A stretch of DNA of 19,734 bases from contig CAZFVM010000014.1 of assembly GCA_964522305.1 (NCBI GenBank), positions 1 through 19,734 on the forward strand, given 5' to 3'. This document shows positions 1 to 6,730 of the stretch, in pieces. The notes below the pieces were generated by a model. It saw only the letters and a program-made list of their open reading frames with translations, had not been told where the DNA came from and ran no database searches. A program made the translations under genes and the position numbers. The first letter of the stretch is position 1, and the number at the start of each line of letters is the position of its first letter. The stretch comes from UBA1049 sp964522305 (GTDB lineage Bacteria > Bacillota > Clostridia > Oscillospirales > CAG-382).

Positions 1-2
1 AT

Positions 3-701
3 CAGGATTCCATGACGGTGATAGACAATGTTTTGTACTACAAGTCCCCTCGGGGGATTTATGCCTTCGACGGGTACAAGGCGACCCCCATACAAAGCAA
101 CTTGCCAAAGGAATACCTGCAAGACCCTGACCCCCAAGGAGGGGGGTGCGGCGGCAAGTATTATCTTTCCCTTCGCCAAGCCCGAGAGCAAGGTTCCTCC
201 TGCGCCCTCTTTGTATATGACATCTCCCGACAGGTGTGGCACAAAGAGAGCCTCGGACTAGACGGTGAGGGCAACGGGTATTTCCCCCTGTCTTTCACCG
301 GTATCCAAGACAAGTTATACTTTGTCCGCTACCCGGGAGCCCTTCGCCCCATAGAGTATATAGACCCCTTTGCCACATCCATAACCGATGACCACCGCCT
401 GCAATTATCCCCGGTGTGGCAGTCGATTACCGGGGATTTTTTGTCCAAGTCCGCCACCCCCATATATATACGGGAGATATCCGTTGTGTATCAGGGTACC
501 CTGCAAGCAGACATCAAGTACGACTCCGACGGGGAGTTTGTGCCCTTAGGGGAGGCGCCTTACAGCTCGGTCAAGACCTGCAGACGGTTTTTGCCATTAC
601 CTCGACGGTGCAGGCATTTCGCTTTGAGGTTTTTTGGCAACCGAGACTGCACCTTGTATTCGGTTACGGTCAAGGCAGCCAAAGGAGGGGATAGGACATG
701 A
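3..701 (+). CDS. Phage structural protein, 5'-partial
   Basis: The frame is open to the left edge from base 3. The first in-window ATG (base 12) has only a weak AGGA four bases before it, and the text from there reads like the inside of a beta-rich repeat (NVLYYKSPRGIYAFDGYK), so this is probably the C-terminal part of a longer protein. Alternating short beta-strand patterns with aromatic and Gly-Asp turns (YVFD..., VYDISRQVWHKE, KLYFVRYPG) resemble propeller-like tail or stopper/stabilisation proteins of tailed phages. No catalytic motif is visible. It ends by ATGA overlap with the next gene and lies upstream of a holin-lysin cassette on the same strand, which supports a late structural role. 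I do not recognise the exact family; the phage assignment rests on context and overall character. Confidence 0.55.
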   Translation, partial: QDSMTVIDNVLYYKSPRGIYAFDGYKATPIQSNLPKEYLQDPDPQGGGCGGKYYLSLRQAREQGSSCALFVYDISRQVWHKESLGLDGEGNGYFPLSFTGIQDKLYFVRYPGALRPIEYIDPFATSITDDHRLQLSPVWQSITGDFLSKSATPIYIREISVVYQGTLQADIKYDSDGEFVPLGEAPYSSVKTCRRFLPLPRRCRHFALRFFGNRDCTLYSVTVKAAKGGDRT

Positions 702-904
702 ACCACCTTCAAAGGCAGACCGAGTATAGGCTAAACTCTCTGACCATAGACAATTTCGAGCCCAAGACCCGGGAGAGGTTAAAGAATCTGCTGGACTTAG
801 CCGACGGGATATCCGAGCTGCTTGACAACTACCCCTTTAACAACGGGCAAGGGGGAACGGCTTTGTCCCGCCGGACACCCATAAGTAAGGAGGAGACCCT
901 ATGA
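698..904 (+). CDS. Small phage-operon protein of unknown function
   Basis: This is a 68-aa acidic and basic, mostly helical protein with no membrane segment or signal peptide. It has a very strong ribosome site (AAAGGAGGGG, 681-690) and couples by ATGA overlap to the genes on both sides (698-701 and 901-904). Such coupling suggests stoichiometric production with the flanking structural proteins. The central part (about residues 22-45, NLLDLADGISELLDN) could form an amphipathic helix. I do not recognise a family. The size and position fit a small head-tail or tail accessory protein, or a chaperone for the next gene product, but this is inferred from context only. Confidence 0.6.
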   Translation: MNHLQRQTEYRLNSLTIDNFEPKTRERLKNLLDLADGISELLDNYPFNNGQGGTALSRRTPISKEETL

Positions 905-2004
905 GCGGCAATCAAATTTTGACAACCACAACCCGCAAGGCGCCAACCCGAGAGTCGGTCTACGACACCGCCATACAACGACTTTTGTCCGAGTACACCT
1001 CCCGCAAGTACGACCCCGAGGCTTTTTACCAAAGCGAGCTTTACAACAGAGCCAAGGAGGCATACACCAAGAGGGCAGACCGAGCGATGGAGGACACTTT
1101 GGCAAAGACGGCATACCTCACGGGGGGTTACAACTCCACCTATTCCCAAGCCGCAGGTCAACAAGCATATCAGCGTTATATGCAGGAGTTTGAGGACTAT
1201 GGAGCAAAGCTTGCAGACAAGGATTATTCCAAGTTTTTGTCCCAAGGAGACACCATGCTAAAGCAGCTAAACGCCATAGGTGCCCAAAGCGATAGGGAGG
1301 ACAAGCGCTATCAATTGGCATTGGACAGGTATCGGTTACAACAAGACCGGGACTATGACAGGCTTGTTAAAGATCGGGATTACGAGCTCAAGGCAGCCCA
1401 GTTAGAGTACAGTAAGCAAAAAGACGAGCGAGAACTCGCCTACAAGCAGGCGCAACTCGACAGCAAGACCACGGCAGGCAAAACCCCGACCGACAACAAG
1501 ACAAAAGACCCTGTCAAGGACACAACGGTCAAAGTCTCGGAGTCCCAGGCTTATAAGGATGTCAACACCAAGGTCACCGCCCTGGCAAAAGAGCTAAAGT
1601 CCGGGGTCTCCGATTATGCCGAGGTTATCCTGTATGTGGATAATGTCATAAGTCAAGGGCATATAACCTCGGAGGAAGCTGACTATATTCTGGATATCAA
1701 CGGGATCAACCCCACAGAATATGCCGGGGTCAAAGAAGGGATGACAAGGATGGCGAGCCTGTTGGCAAACGCTCCGACAAACCCGGATATGAAGAGCGCC
1801 ACCGAGCTTATGGTTTCTTTGGGCAAGGATTCGGGAGGCAATTATCATTTTTCCAACATCATGTTGGCACAGGCGTTAAAGGACACGGCAACCCCGAGAC
1901 AACGGGAGCTTGCCATCGGCAGACTCCTAAGTCAGGCTCCCGGCTTGTCGGTATCCCAGCGCCAACTCATTAAGGCGATAGCCTCGGATATAATCCGGGG
2001 TTGA
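901..2004 (+). CDS. Coiled-coil phage structural or ejection-like protein
   Basis: A 367-aa protein preceded by AAGGAGGAG and overlapping the upstream stop codon. The N-terminal 120 residues are helical and rich in Tyr, Ala and charged residues. Residues about 135-195 form a long charged coiled-coil-like stretch with repeated RDYDRLVKDRDYELK-type heptads. Residues about 195-220 are a Thr/Lys/Asp-rich linker, and the C-terminal 145 residues look like a separate helical globular domain. There is no signal peptide or enzyme motif. The position as last gene of the structural run, and the mix of coiled coil and Ala/Gln/Tyr-rich segments, recall internal virion, ejection or tail-shaft proteins, but I do not recognise a named family. 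A promoter for an unrelated gene starts 60 bases downstream, so this gene probably ends the late structural operon here. Confidence 0.6.
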   Translation: MSGNQILTTTTRKAPTRESVYDTAIQRLLSEYTSRKYDPEAFYQSELYNRAKEAYTKRADRAMEDTLAKTAYLTGGYNSTYSQAAGQQAYQRYMQEFEDYGAKLADKDYSKFLSQGDTMLKQLNAIGAQSDREDKRYQLALDRYRLQQDRDYDRLVKDRDYELKAAQLEYSKQKDERELAYKQAQLDSKTTAGKTPTDNKTKDPVKDTTVKVSESQAYKDVNTKVTALAKELKSGVSDYAEVILYVDNVISQGHITSEEADYILDINGINPTEYAGVKEGMTRMASLLANAPTNPDMKSATELMVSLGKDSGGNYHFSNIMLAQALKDTATPRQRELAIGRLLSQAPGLSVSQRQLIKAIASDIIRG

Positions 2005-2064
2005 CCTTTTGCCATAAAGGTGGGTTATAGCCAAAAGAAAGTCACAAGTATTTTCATATTTCTT

Positions 2065-2093
2065 TTGACAATACGGTCGTTACATTCTATAAT
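2065..2093 (+). promoter_or_regulatory. Consensus sigma-A promoter
   Basis: TTGACA at 2065-2070 and TATAAT at 2088-2093 are separated by exactly 17 bases. This is a perfect vegetative promoter 68 bases before the start at 2161. It gives the F420-ligase-like gene transcription independent of the phage late operon. Confidence 0.85.
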
Positions 2094-2160
2094 GAAGTAG
2101 GACATATTCCCAAACAAGAATATACGCAGCGCTTTGCGGAATATCGAAAGGACTTTATTT

Positions 2161-3336
2161 ATGAAATTTACGGGTGTTACCGCCAGAGGAATTATTACTC
2201 CGATATTTATGAGGGGGGACGACCTATCGGCGGGGATAGTCGATAGCATAGTAGCAGCCTCACAAGGGGAGGGCTTTGCCCTCAACGACGGGGATGTGGT
2301 GGGGATTACCGAGGCGGTGGTGGCGAGGGCACAGGGCAACTATGCCACCTGTCACCAGATAACCCGGGATATAAAGGACAAGTTCGGCACCGGACCCTTG
2401 GGGGTTGTGTTCCCCATAATGAGCCGCAACAGGTTTGCGTTGTTGCTCAAGGCTATGGCAGCGGCAGCCGACAAGTTGTATGTTTTGTTTTGCTACCCCA
2501 CCGACGAGATGGGCAACCGCTTTATCGATCAGGAGGCTTTTGACAACGCAGGGATAAACCCCTATTCCGACTCTTTTACCTATGAGGAGTTTAGAGAGAT
2601 TTTCCCCGGTGAAGAGACCATCCACCACTACACCAAGATAGACTATATAGAGTTTTATAAGGGCTTGGCAGACAATATCGAGATTCTCTTTTCCAACCGC
2701 CCGGAGCATATACTCAAGTATACAAAGAATGTCCTCAACTGCGATGTTCACAGTAGATTTTCTACCCAGCGCAGGCTAAAGAAGGCAGGGGCAAAGGTTT
2801 CCTACCGCTTGGACCAGATATTGACCGCCTCCGTTGACGGCAGCGGTTACAACCCGGAGTACGGGCTTTTGGGGTCCAATATGGCGACGGATGATTCGGT
2901 CAAGCTCTTCCCCCGGGATACCATGACTGTGGTGCGGGGAGTGGCAGACAGGATTTTGTCAGTCACCGGCAAGAAGATGGAGGTCTTGGTTTATGGCGAC
3001 GGCGGGTTCAAAGACCCGGTCGGAGGCATATGGGAGCTGGCAGACCCGGTTATATCCCCGGCGTTTACCGAAGGGCTGGCAGGCACCCCCAAAGAGCTAA
3101 AGATGAAGTATTTTGCCGATGCGGAGTTCTCCGACCTTACGGGAGAGCAGCTCTCGGCAGCACTAAAGGAGAAGATACGCAACAAGTGTGACGACTCCGA
3201 CCTGTCCTTGGGGACCACTCCCCGTCAGTTGACCGACTTGCTTGGCAGTCTTTGTGACTTGGTCAGCGGTTCCGGCGACAAGGGCACCCCCGTGGTGTTG
3301 GTCCAAGGATATTTTTCAAACTATGCAAGTTTATGA
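2161..3336 (+). CDS. Coenzyme F420-0:L-glutamate ligase-like protein (CofE family)
   Basis: A 391-aa protein. The ATG at 2161 follows AAAGGA at 2146-2151 and is preferred over an in-frame upstream ATG at 2134 that has no ribosome site. The N-terminal half has the CofE/FbiB-ligase signature: MKFTGVTARGIITP, then GDDL, then DGDVVGITEAVVARAQG near residues 47-63, equivalent to the family's GD-x-T-x-x-V-S-x-x-E-G block. Further signatures are GTGPLGVVFPIMSRNR (about 85-100), VYGDGGFKDPVGGIWELADP (about 280-300) and a C-terminal LVQGY. Characterised CofE adds glutamate to F420-0 using GTP. This longer form (about 390 against about 250 aa) is typical of Clostridia that mostly lack F420 synthesis, so the real acceptor is unknown. 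No F420 biosynthesis gene is in the window. It sits between phage structural and lysis genes with its own promoter and terminator. Confidence 0.8.
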   Translation: MKFTGVTARGIITPIFMRGDDLSAGIVDSIVAASQGEGFALNDGDVVGITEAVVARAQGNYATCHQITRDIKDKFGTGPLGVVFPIMSRNRFALLLKAMAAAADKLYVLFCYPTDEMGNRFIDQEAFDNAGINPYSDSFTYEEFREIFPGEETIHHYTKIDYIEFYKGLADNIEILFSNRPEHILKYTKNVLNCDVHSRFSTQRRLKKAGAKVSYRLDQILTASVDGSGYNPEYGLLGSNMATDDSVKLFPRDTMTVVRGVADRILSVTGKKMEVLVYGDGGFKDPVGGIWELADPVISPAFTEGLAGTPKELKMKYFADAEFSDLTGEQLSAALKEKIRNKCDDSDLSLGTTPRQLTDLLGSLCDLVSGSGDKGTPVVLVQGYFSNYASL

Positions 3337-3436
3337 TAACCTTAGGCAAAGGGTTGTTTAAGGCTCGCCTGCAATAGTTTTTTAAGTTTCACAAGCCCGA
3401 CTACAATCAAGCGTATAACATCTTACAATAACAACT

Positions 3437-3465
3437 ACGATGCGGATTTTCCCGCATCGTTTTTA
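3437..3465 (+). terminator. Rho-independent terminator
   Basis: A perfect 9-bp stem (ACGATGCGG 3437-3445 with CCGCATCGT 3452-3460), a 6-base loop and a run of five T. It closes the transcript of the F420-ligase-like gene before the lysis cassette. The 100 bases between that gene's stop and this hairpin hold no ORF or other signal I can support. Confidence 0.9.
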
Positions 3466-3517
3466 TATGGCATTTGGGTTTTTACACCCATAGATTTTAT
3501 AGATACAGGAGCACAAA

Positions 3518-3841
3518 ATGCTAATATATCAAATTTTTATAACCGCAGGAATCCCTTCTGCCCTCACCGCTTTTTGCTTTTGGCTTTTGAAGGGATACTT
3601 GCAAAAAACCGAAGAAAAGCGACAAGCTCGAGAGGCGCTCTGGGTAAAAAACCAGACCCTCATAATCAAAGGGCTCGGGGCAGCTTTTGCCTTGGGGGAG
3701 GTGTCGGCACGGGCGATTTGCGAGGGCAGACACAACGGCGAGCTCACCCGCGCACTGGAATATTCAAAGCAGATAAAGCAGGAGCAAAAGGATTTTTACA
3801 CCGAACTTGGGATTAAGAATTTATATTATAAGGAGGCATAA
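3518..3841 (+). CDS. Small membrane-anchored protein of the lysis cassette
   Basis: A 107-aa protein with a single N-terminal membrane helix (about residues 4-25, ending in WLLKGYLQK) followed by a charged helical cytoplasmic tail. AGGAG lies seven bases before the ATG. The stop codon abuts the ATG of the holin gene (3841/3842), so the two are translated as a unit. No family is recognised with certainty. Position and topology (one helix, charged tail, directly before holin and amidase) fit a class of small accessory proteins found before Hol118-type holins in Clostridia phages. It could be a second holin, an antiholin or a spanin-like accessory; the sequence does not decide. The region 3466-3517 upstream shows no convincing promoter. 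Confidence 0.65.
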   Translation: MLIYQIFITAGIPSALTAFCFWLLKGYLQKTEEKRQAREALWVKNQTLIIKGLGAAFALGEVSARAICEGRHNGELTRALEYSKQIKQEQKDFYTELGIKNLYYKEA

Positions 3842-4108
3842 ATGGATTTTGGATTACCCTGCGTGGCGGCGCTGACCGCCATTTGTTTTTTGATAACCCA
3901 AGGGGCAAAGAGTTTTGATATCCCCGGCAGGTGGCTTCCCGTCATCGCCGGGTTTACCGGAGGAGCTCTCGGGGTCCCCGCCATGTTTTCCATACCGGAT
4001 TTCCCGGCGACCGACCCCATAACCGCCGTCGCCGTGGGAATAGTCTCGGGGCTGGCTGCCACCGGAGTCCACCAAGCGGTAAAACAGTTTACAAAGAAGG
4101 AGGACTGA
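3842..4108 (+). CDS. Phage holin, A118/Hol118-like family
   Basis: An 88-aa protein with AAGGAGG at 3830-3836. The family's layout is clear: a first membrane helix (about residues 5-22), a second hydrophobic segment after a Pro/Gly-containing turn (GRWLPVIAGFTGGALGVPAM, about 29-48), the conserved block IPDFPATDPITAVAVGIVSG (about 51-70), and a third hydrophobic stretch continuing to a Lys-rich C-terminus (KQFTKKED). The DPIxAxAxGIxSGxAATGxHQ pattern is characteristic of the Phage_holin_5_2 group. It would form the membrane lesion that lets the adjacent amidase reach the cell wall. The signal-less amidase starts three bases after the stop, as expected for a canonical holin-endolysin pair. Confidence 0.88.
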   Translation: MDFGLPCVAALTAICFLITQGAKSFDIPGRWLPVIAGFTGGALGVPAMFSIPDFPATDPITAVAVGIVSGLAATGVHQAVKQFTKKED

Positions 4109-4110
4109 CC

Positions 4111-4974
4111 GTGGTCACGATAATGTTGGACGCCGGGCATTACGGCAGACGCAATCAAAGCCCGGTGGTCCCCGAGTATTACGAGAGTGAGGTGATGTGG
4201 GAGCTGCATTTGTTGTTAAAAGAGTTTTTGATCCAAAGGGGTTTTGCGGTCCTTACCACCCGCGAGGATAAGGATAAGGATTTGGAGGTTACAAAGCGGG
4301 GGAGAGCTGCCCGCGGATGTGACTTGTTCTTGTCCCTTCACAGCAACGCCGCCTCTGTCGAGTATGTAGACAGGGTGTGCGGTATTCACCAAGCGATAAA
4401 CCACCAAACCCCCGAGACAAAGGCAGTGACCGAAAGGTCGAGGGCGTTGGCAGAGTTGCTGGCAGACACGGTGTCGGTAGTCATGGACACCAAGGACAAC
4501 CCCAAGGTCTATCAACGCCTGTCCGGTATAGACCGGGATGGCGACGGGGCAGTCAACGACAACTACTACGGAGTCCTCCACGGCTCTTTTATGGCAGGGG
4601 TCCCCGGAGTGATACTCGAGAACTCCTTTCATACCAACAAAAGGAGTGCAAAGTGGCTGCTGGACAAAGACAACCTCACCCTCCTCACTTTGTCAATAGC
4701 CAAGGCATTGTCCGACTCCTTTGGCGTCCTGCCGACAAAGGGGGATATAAACCGTGATGGAGTAATAGACGCCAAGGATTATTTGCTGGCAAAACGGATT
4801 TTCTTTGGCACCTACACCCCCGACCCCGCAGAGTTTTATTGCGCCGACTTTGACGGGGACGGGGTGGTCACCGCTTCGGATTGCATGAGGATAAAGCGAA
4901 AAGCCCAAGAGACCCGAGGCATAAGCGACACCGAAGTCAACCCCAAGGGTATTGGTTCTGACAGGGGTGTGTGA
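4111..4974 (+). CDS. Phage endolysin: N-acetylmuramoyl-L-alanine amidase (Amidase_3) with C-terminal dockerin
   Basis: A 287-aa protein. The GTG start at 4111 is chosen because AAGGAGG (4097-4103) lies seven bases upstream and the first beta strand (VVTIMLDAGH) begins there; the frame extends further upstream only as read-through of the holin gene. Residues 1-205 are an Amidase_3 zinc domain: ligands H10 (LDAGH), E27 and H77 (SLHSNA), and catalytic E170 (VILENSFHTN). It cleaves the amide bond between muramic acid and the stem peptide. Residues about 211-270 are a type I dockerin with two intact calcium loops, D-I-N-R-D-G-x-I-D-A-K-D and D-F-D-G-D-G-V-V-T-A-S-D, each followed by a helix (DYLLAKR, DCMRIKR). 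There is no signal peptide, in line with release by the holin. A dockerin in place of the usual cell-wall binding domain is highly unusual for an endolysin. Confidence 0.9.
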   Translation: MVTIMLDAGHYGRRNQSPVVPEYYESEVMWELHLLLKEFLIQRGFAVLTTREDKDKDLEVTKRGRAARGCDLFLSLHSNAASVEYVDRVCGIHQAINHQTPETKAVTERSRALAELLADTVSVVMDTKDNPKVYQRLSGIDRDGDGAVNDNYYGVLHGSFMAGVPGVILENSFHTNKRSAKWLLDKDNLTLLTLSIAKALSDSFGVLPTKGDINRDGVIDAKDYLLAKRIFFGTYTPDPAEFYCADFDGDGVVTASDCMRIKRKAQETRGISDTEVNPKGIGSDRGV

Positions 4975-4983
4975 CCGGGTCAC
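4971..4983. promoter_or_regulatory. Perfect 13-base palindrome, possible operator
   Basis: GTGACC-G-GGTCAC overlaps the amidase stop codon and abuts the region where the -35 of the permease promoter would lie. A stem with a one-base loop is not a plausible RNA hairpin, so a dimeric protein-binding site is the better reading. No regulator gene is adjacent. A chance palindrome is possible. Confidence 0.3.
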
Positions 4984-5010
4984 TTATAAAAAAATAATAT
5001 TAGCTATAAT
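4982..5010 (+). promoter_or_regulatory. Putative promoter of the permease pair
   Basis: A perfect -10 TATAAT lies at 5005-5010, 19 bases before the ATG at 5029. The -35 at 17-base spacing (ACTTAT, 4982-4987) is poor, which would fit an activated or repressed promoter, given the adjacent palindrome at 4971-4983. Confidence 0.45.
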
Positions 5011-5028
5011 AGGGATAAACTTTTTGAT

Positions 5029-5532
5029 ATGGTAGGTAAAACACATATGTCAGTAATGTCCTATGTCTTTTATGGGGCAGCCCTGTTGGGGCTTGTCCTT
5101 TCATATATAAAGAGCAAAGAAAAGACAATCCTGGCGCTAAAGAAGTCCTGGAAGGCTTTTGAGAATATCCTTCCGGACTTCTTGGCAGTCATATTTGTCA
5201 TCGGTATCGCCCTGGCGGTCTTGACCCCGGACCAAATCTCCTCGTTTTTGGGTAAGGAATCCGGCTGGTATGGAGTATTAATCGCCGCTTCCATCGGTGC
5301 TGTTACTCTAATCCCCGGGTTTGTAGCTTTCCCTTTGGCATCCGCATTATTGAAAAACGGAGCCGGGTTTATGCAGATCGCCGCCTTCGTAACCTCTTTG
5401 ATGATGGTAGGGATTATCACCCTTCCCTTGGAGTTTAAGACCTTCGGCAAGAAGGCAGCTATCCTGAGGAACTCTTTGGCATTTGCCTTTTCTCTGGTGA
5501 TTGCGGTGGTAGTGGGGGTGGTACTGGAATGA
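5029..5532 (+). CDS. Permease, N-terminal half (ArsP_1/DUF318-like)
   Basis: A 167-aa, very hydrophobic protein with about five membrane helices (about residues 9-27, 50-68, 80-105, 112-130 and 145-166). The text around IPGFVAFPLASALLKNGAG matches the re-entrant core motif of the DUF318/ArsP_1 permease superfamily. Full-length members have two such halves in one chain of about 300-350 aa; here the second half is the overlapping downstream gene, so the working transporter is presumably a heterodimer. There is no Cys residue, so the TPFCSC motif that binds trivalent organoarsenicals in ArsP is absent and the substrate is probably different. The start could be ATG 5029 or ATG 5047; neither has a strong ribosome site. 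Confidence 0.78.
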   Translation: MVGKTHMSVMSYVFYGAALLGLVLSYIKSKEKTILALKKSWKAFENILPDFLAVIFVIGIALAVLTPDQISSFLGKESGWYGVLIAASIGAVTLIPGFVAFPLASALLKNGAGFMQIAAFVTSLMMVGIITLPLEFKTFGKKAAILRNSLAFAFSLVIAVVVGVVLE

Positions 5533-6077
5533 AAAAGTTAACCAAGCTGTTATTTAGATACAAAGTGTTTTTGGCACTTTTGGTGGTAAATGTGATATTG
5601 TTGTTTGCTCTGCCTGATATAGGCAAGCCCGCATTTTCCAAGACCGGGGACAATATCATAGAGATGCTCACCATCCTGCCCCCCATCTTTATCCTTCTGG
5701 GTCTTATGGACATCTGGGTAAAGCGGGAGACCATGGTTAAGTTTATGGGGGAAGGGAGCGGACTGCTGGGGGTGGCTATCGCCTTTTTCTTAGGCTCGGT
5801 GGGCTCCGGTCCCCTATACGCAGCCTTCCCCATTTCTGCAGTATTTCTAAAGAAGGGAAGCACCCTGACCAATGTCTTTATCTTTATCGGTGCTTGGTCT
5901 TCCACCAAGTTGACCTTGTTGTTTTTTGAGGCGTCTTATATGGGAATAAAGTTTGTTTTGCTCCGATTGGCGCTTAACATTCCGGGCATTATTATAATAG
6001 CCCTCCTGACCCACAGGATGCTAAACGACAGTCAGCGGCAGGCGATTATCACCGCCGCAGAAGCCGCCACCGACTAA
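5529..6077 (+). CDS. Permease, C-terminal half (ArsP_1/DUF318-like)
   Basis: A 182-aa membrane protein with about five helices (about residues 12-30, 43-60, 80-110, 115-135 and 140-160). It starts inside the stop of the upstream half (ATGA, 5529-5532), indicating translational coupling. Its core GSGPLYAAFPISAVFLKKGS mirrors the AFPxxxxxLKxG motif of the first half, as expected if the two halves arose by duplication. The basic N-terminus (MKKLTKLLFRYK) fits an orientation opposite to or complementing its partner. It also lacks Cys. It is followed by a strong terminator that closes the two-gene operon. Confidence 0.78.
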   Translation: MKKLTKLLFRYKVFLALLVVNVILLFALPDIGKPAFSKTGDNIIEMLTILPPIFILLGLMDIWVKRETMVKFMGEGSGLLGVAIAFFLGSVGSGPLYAAFPISAVFLKKGSTLTNVFIFIGAWSSTKLTLLFFEASYMGIKFVLLRLALNIPGIIIIALLTHRMLNDSQRQAIITAAEAATD

Positions 6078-6121
6078 TTATTGCATGTTTCTTCTCGAAA
6101 TAAGTAAAATACATCCTAAAG

Positions 6122-6167
6122 CAAAGAGCCGTGTCGACATTAGACACGGCTCTTTGTATGGATTTTT
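6122..6167 (+). terminator. Terminator between convergent genes
   Basis: A perfect 14-bp stem (6122-6135 with 6143-6156; core GAGCCGTGTC/GACACGGCTC) with a 7-base loop. The right arm ends in CTCTTTG and is followed by GATTTTTG. It lies between the permease operon and the convergent DsrE-like gene and probably serves the plus strand mainly. Confidence 0.8.
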
Positions 6168-6188
6168 GTTAAGTCCGGTAAAAAAGGG

Positions 6189-6527
6189 TTAAAACACCAG
6201 CACCTTATATCCGTCGCTTATATAATCCTTGACTCCGGCATGCCCGGACATATCGGAAAGCAGAGTCAGCCCGGACTCTACCACCGCGTCATGGACCCCC
6301 AAGGACTTAGAGCAAGCCAAACACACACCGGCTATCAGCCCCGCTTCTTTTGCTCTTTTGTACAAGGGGTTGGCCTCTTGTTCCAAGACAGGGACCAGCT
6401 TCACCGACATACCCTCAAAGATAATCTTCACCTCACCACCGGCACCCGAAAGGTCCAGGGCGTTTAACAATACATGGGTAAAACACATTTTTTCCCCATT
6501 CATGGCATAAAGCAAAACCTTTTCCAT
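6189..6527 (-). CDS. DsrE/DsrF-like family protein
   Basis: A 112-aa soluble protein read leftward with AAGGAG before its ATG. The pattern of beta strand (KVLLYAMNG), helix with ALDL, strand (EVKIIFEG), long helix containing NPLYKRAKEAGLI, a Cys pair (VCLACSK, C69 and C72), then a helix and final strand (YKVLVF) is the DsrE-like fold. Members of this fold carry persulfide on a Cys in sulfur-relay systems, and many small cytoplasmic homologues have no known role. C69 is the likely active residue. The convergent neighbour is a permease pair of a superfamily often found with sulfur or metalloid genes, so a sulfur-related role is possible but inferred. Confidence 0.75.
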   Translation of the reverse strand: MEKVLLYAMNGEKMCFTHVLLNALDLSGAGGEVKIIFEGMSVKLVPVLEQEANPLYKRAKEAGLIAGVCLACSKSLGVHDAVVESGLTLLSDMSGHAGVKDYISDGYKVLVF

Positions 6528-6590
6528 TTGACACTCCTTTGCGTTTTTGTTGTCATCTCATTATACCGAGACAATGTTTTCATTACTTTA

Positions 6591-6619
6591 ATAATACCTT
6601 CAAACCTTGCTTTAGTCAA
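6591..6619 (-). promoter_or_regulatory. Promoter of the DsrE-like gene
   Basis: On the minus strand, TTGACT (6614-6619) and TATTAT (6591-6596) are separated by 17 bases, about 64 bases before the start codon. A second isolated TATAAT (6560-6565, minus) lies closer but has no good -35. Confidence 0.7.
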
Positions 6620-6664
6620 GGGCACAAAGACGGATAAAACTCCAAAAAAATCCTGTGCAAATAT

Positions 6665-6693
6665 TTGACAATCAACCGAGTTTTTGGTATAGT
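6665..6693 (+). promoter_or_regulatory. Sigma-A promoter of the DUF2156 gene
   Basis: TTGACA (6665-6670), a 17-base spacer and TATAGT (6688-6693), 37 bases before the ATG at 6731. It is arranged back to back with the minus-strand promoter at 6591-6619. Confidence 0.85.
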
Positions 6694-6730
6694 AACCGAG
6701 CAAAGACAAAACTAAGAGGTGCATATTTTT

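Noticed and set aside
829..1245. Minus-strand open frame of 138 codons opposite the coiled-coil gene
   Set aside because: It has no ribosome site, its Cys/Leu/Val-rich composition is typical of an antisense frame, and the plus strand has a well-coupled gene.
2006..2038. Imperfect hairpin after the coiled-coil gene
   Set aside because: The stem has bulges and mismatches and is followed by GAAAG rather than a T run, so I do not call it a terminator.
2260..2751. Minus-strand open frame of 163 codons
   Set aside because: It lies wholly opposite the F420-ligase-like gene, which has clear family motifs, its own promoter and terminator.
3931..4110. Upstream extension of the amidase frame
   Set aside because: It is an out-of-frame reading of the holin gene, Arg/Gly-rich, and the amidase fold starts at the GTG at 4111, which has the ribosome site.
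6560..6565. Isolated TATAAT on the minus strand as the DsrE-gene promoter
   Set aside because: No acceptable -35 at 16-19 bases, while 6591-6619 has both elements with a 17-base spacer.
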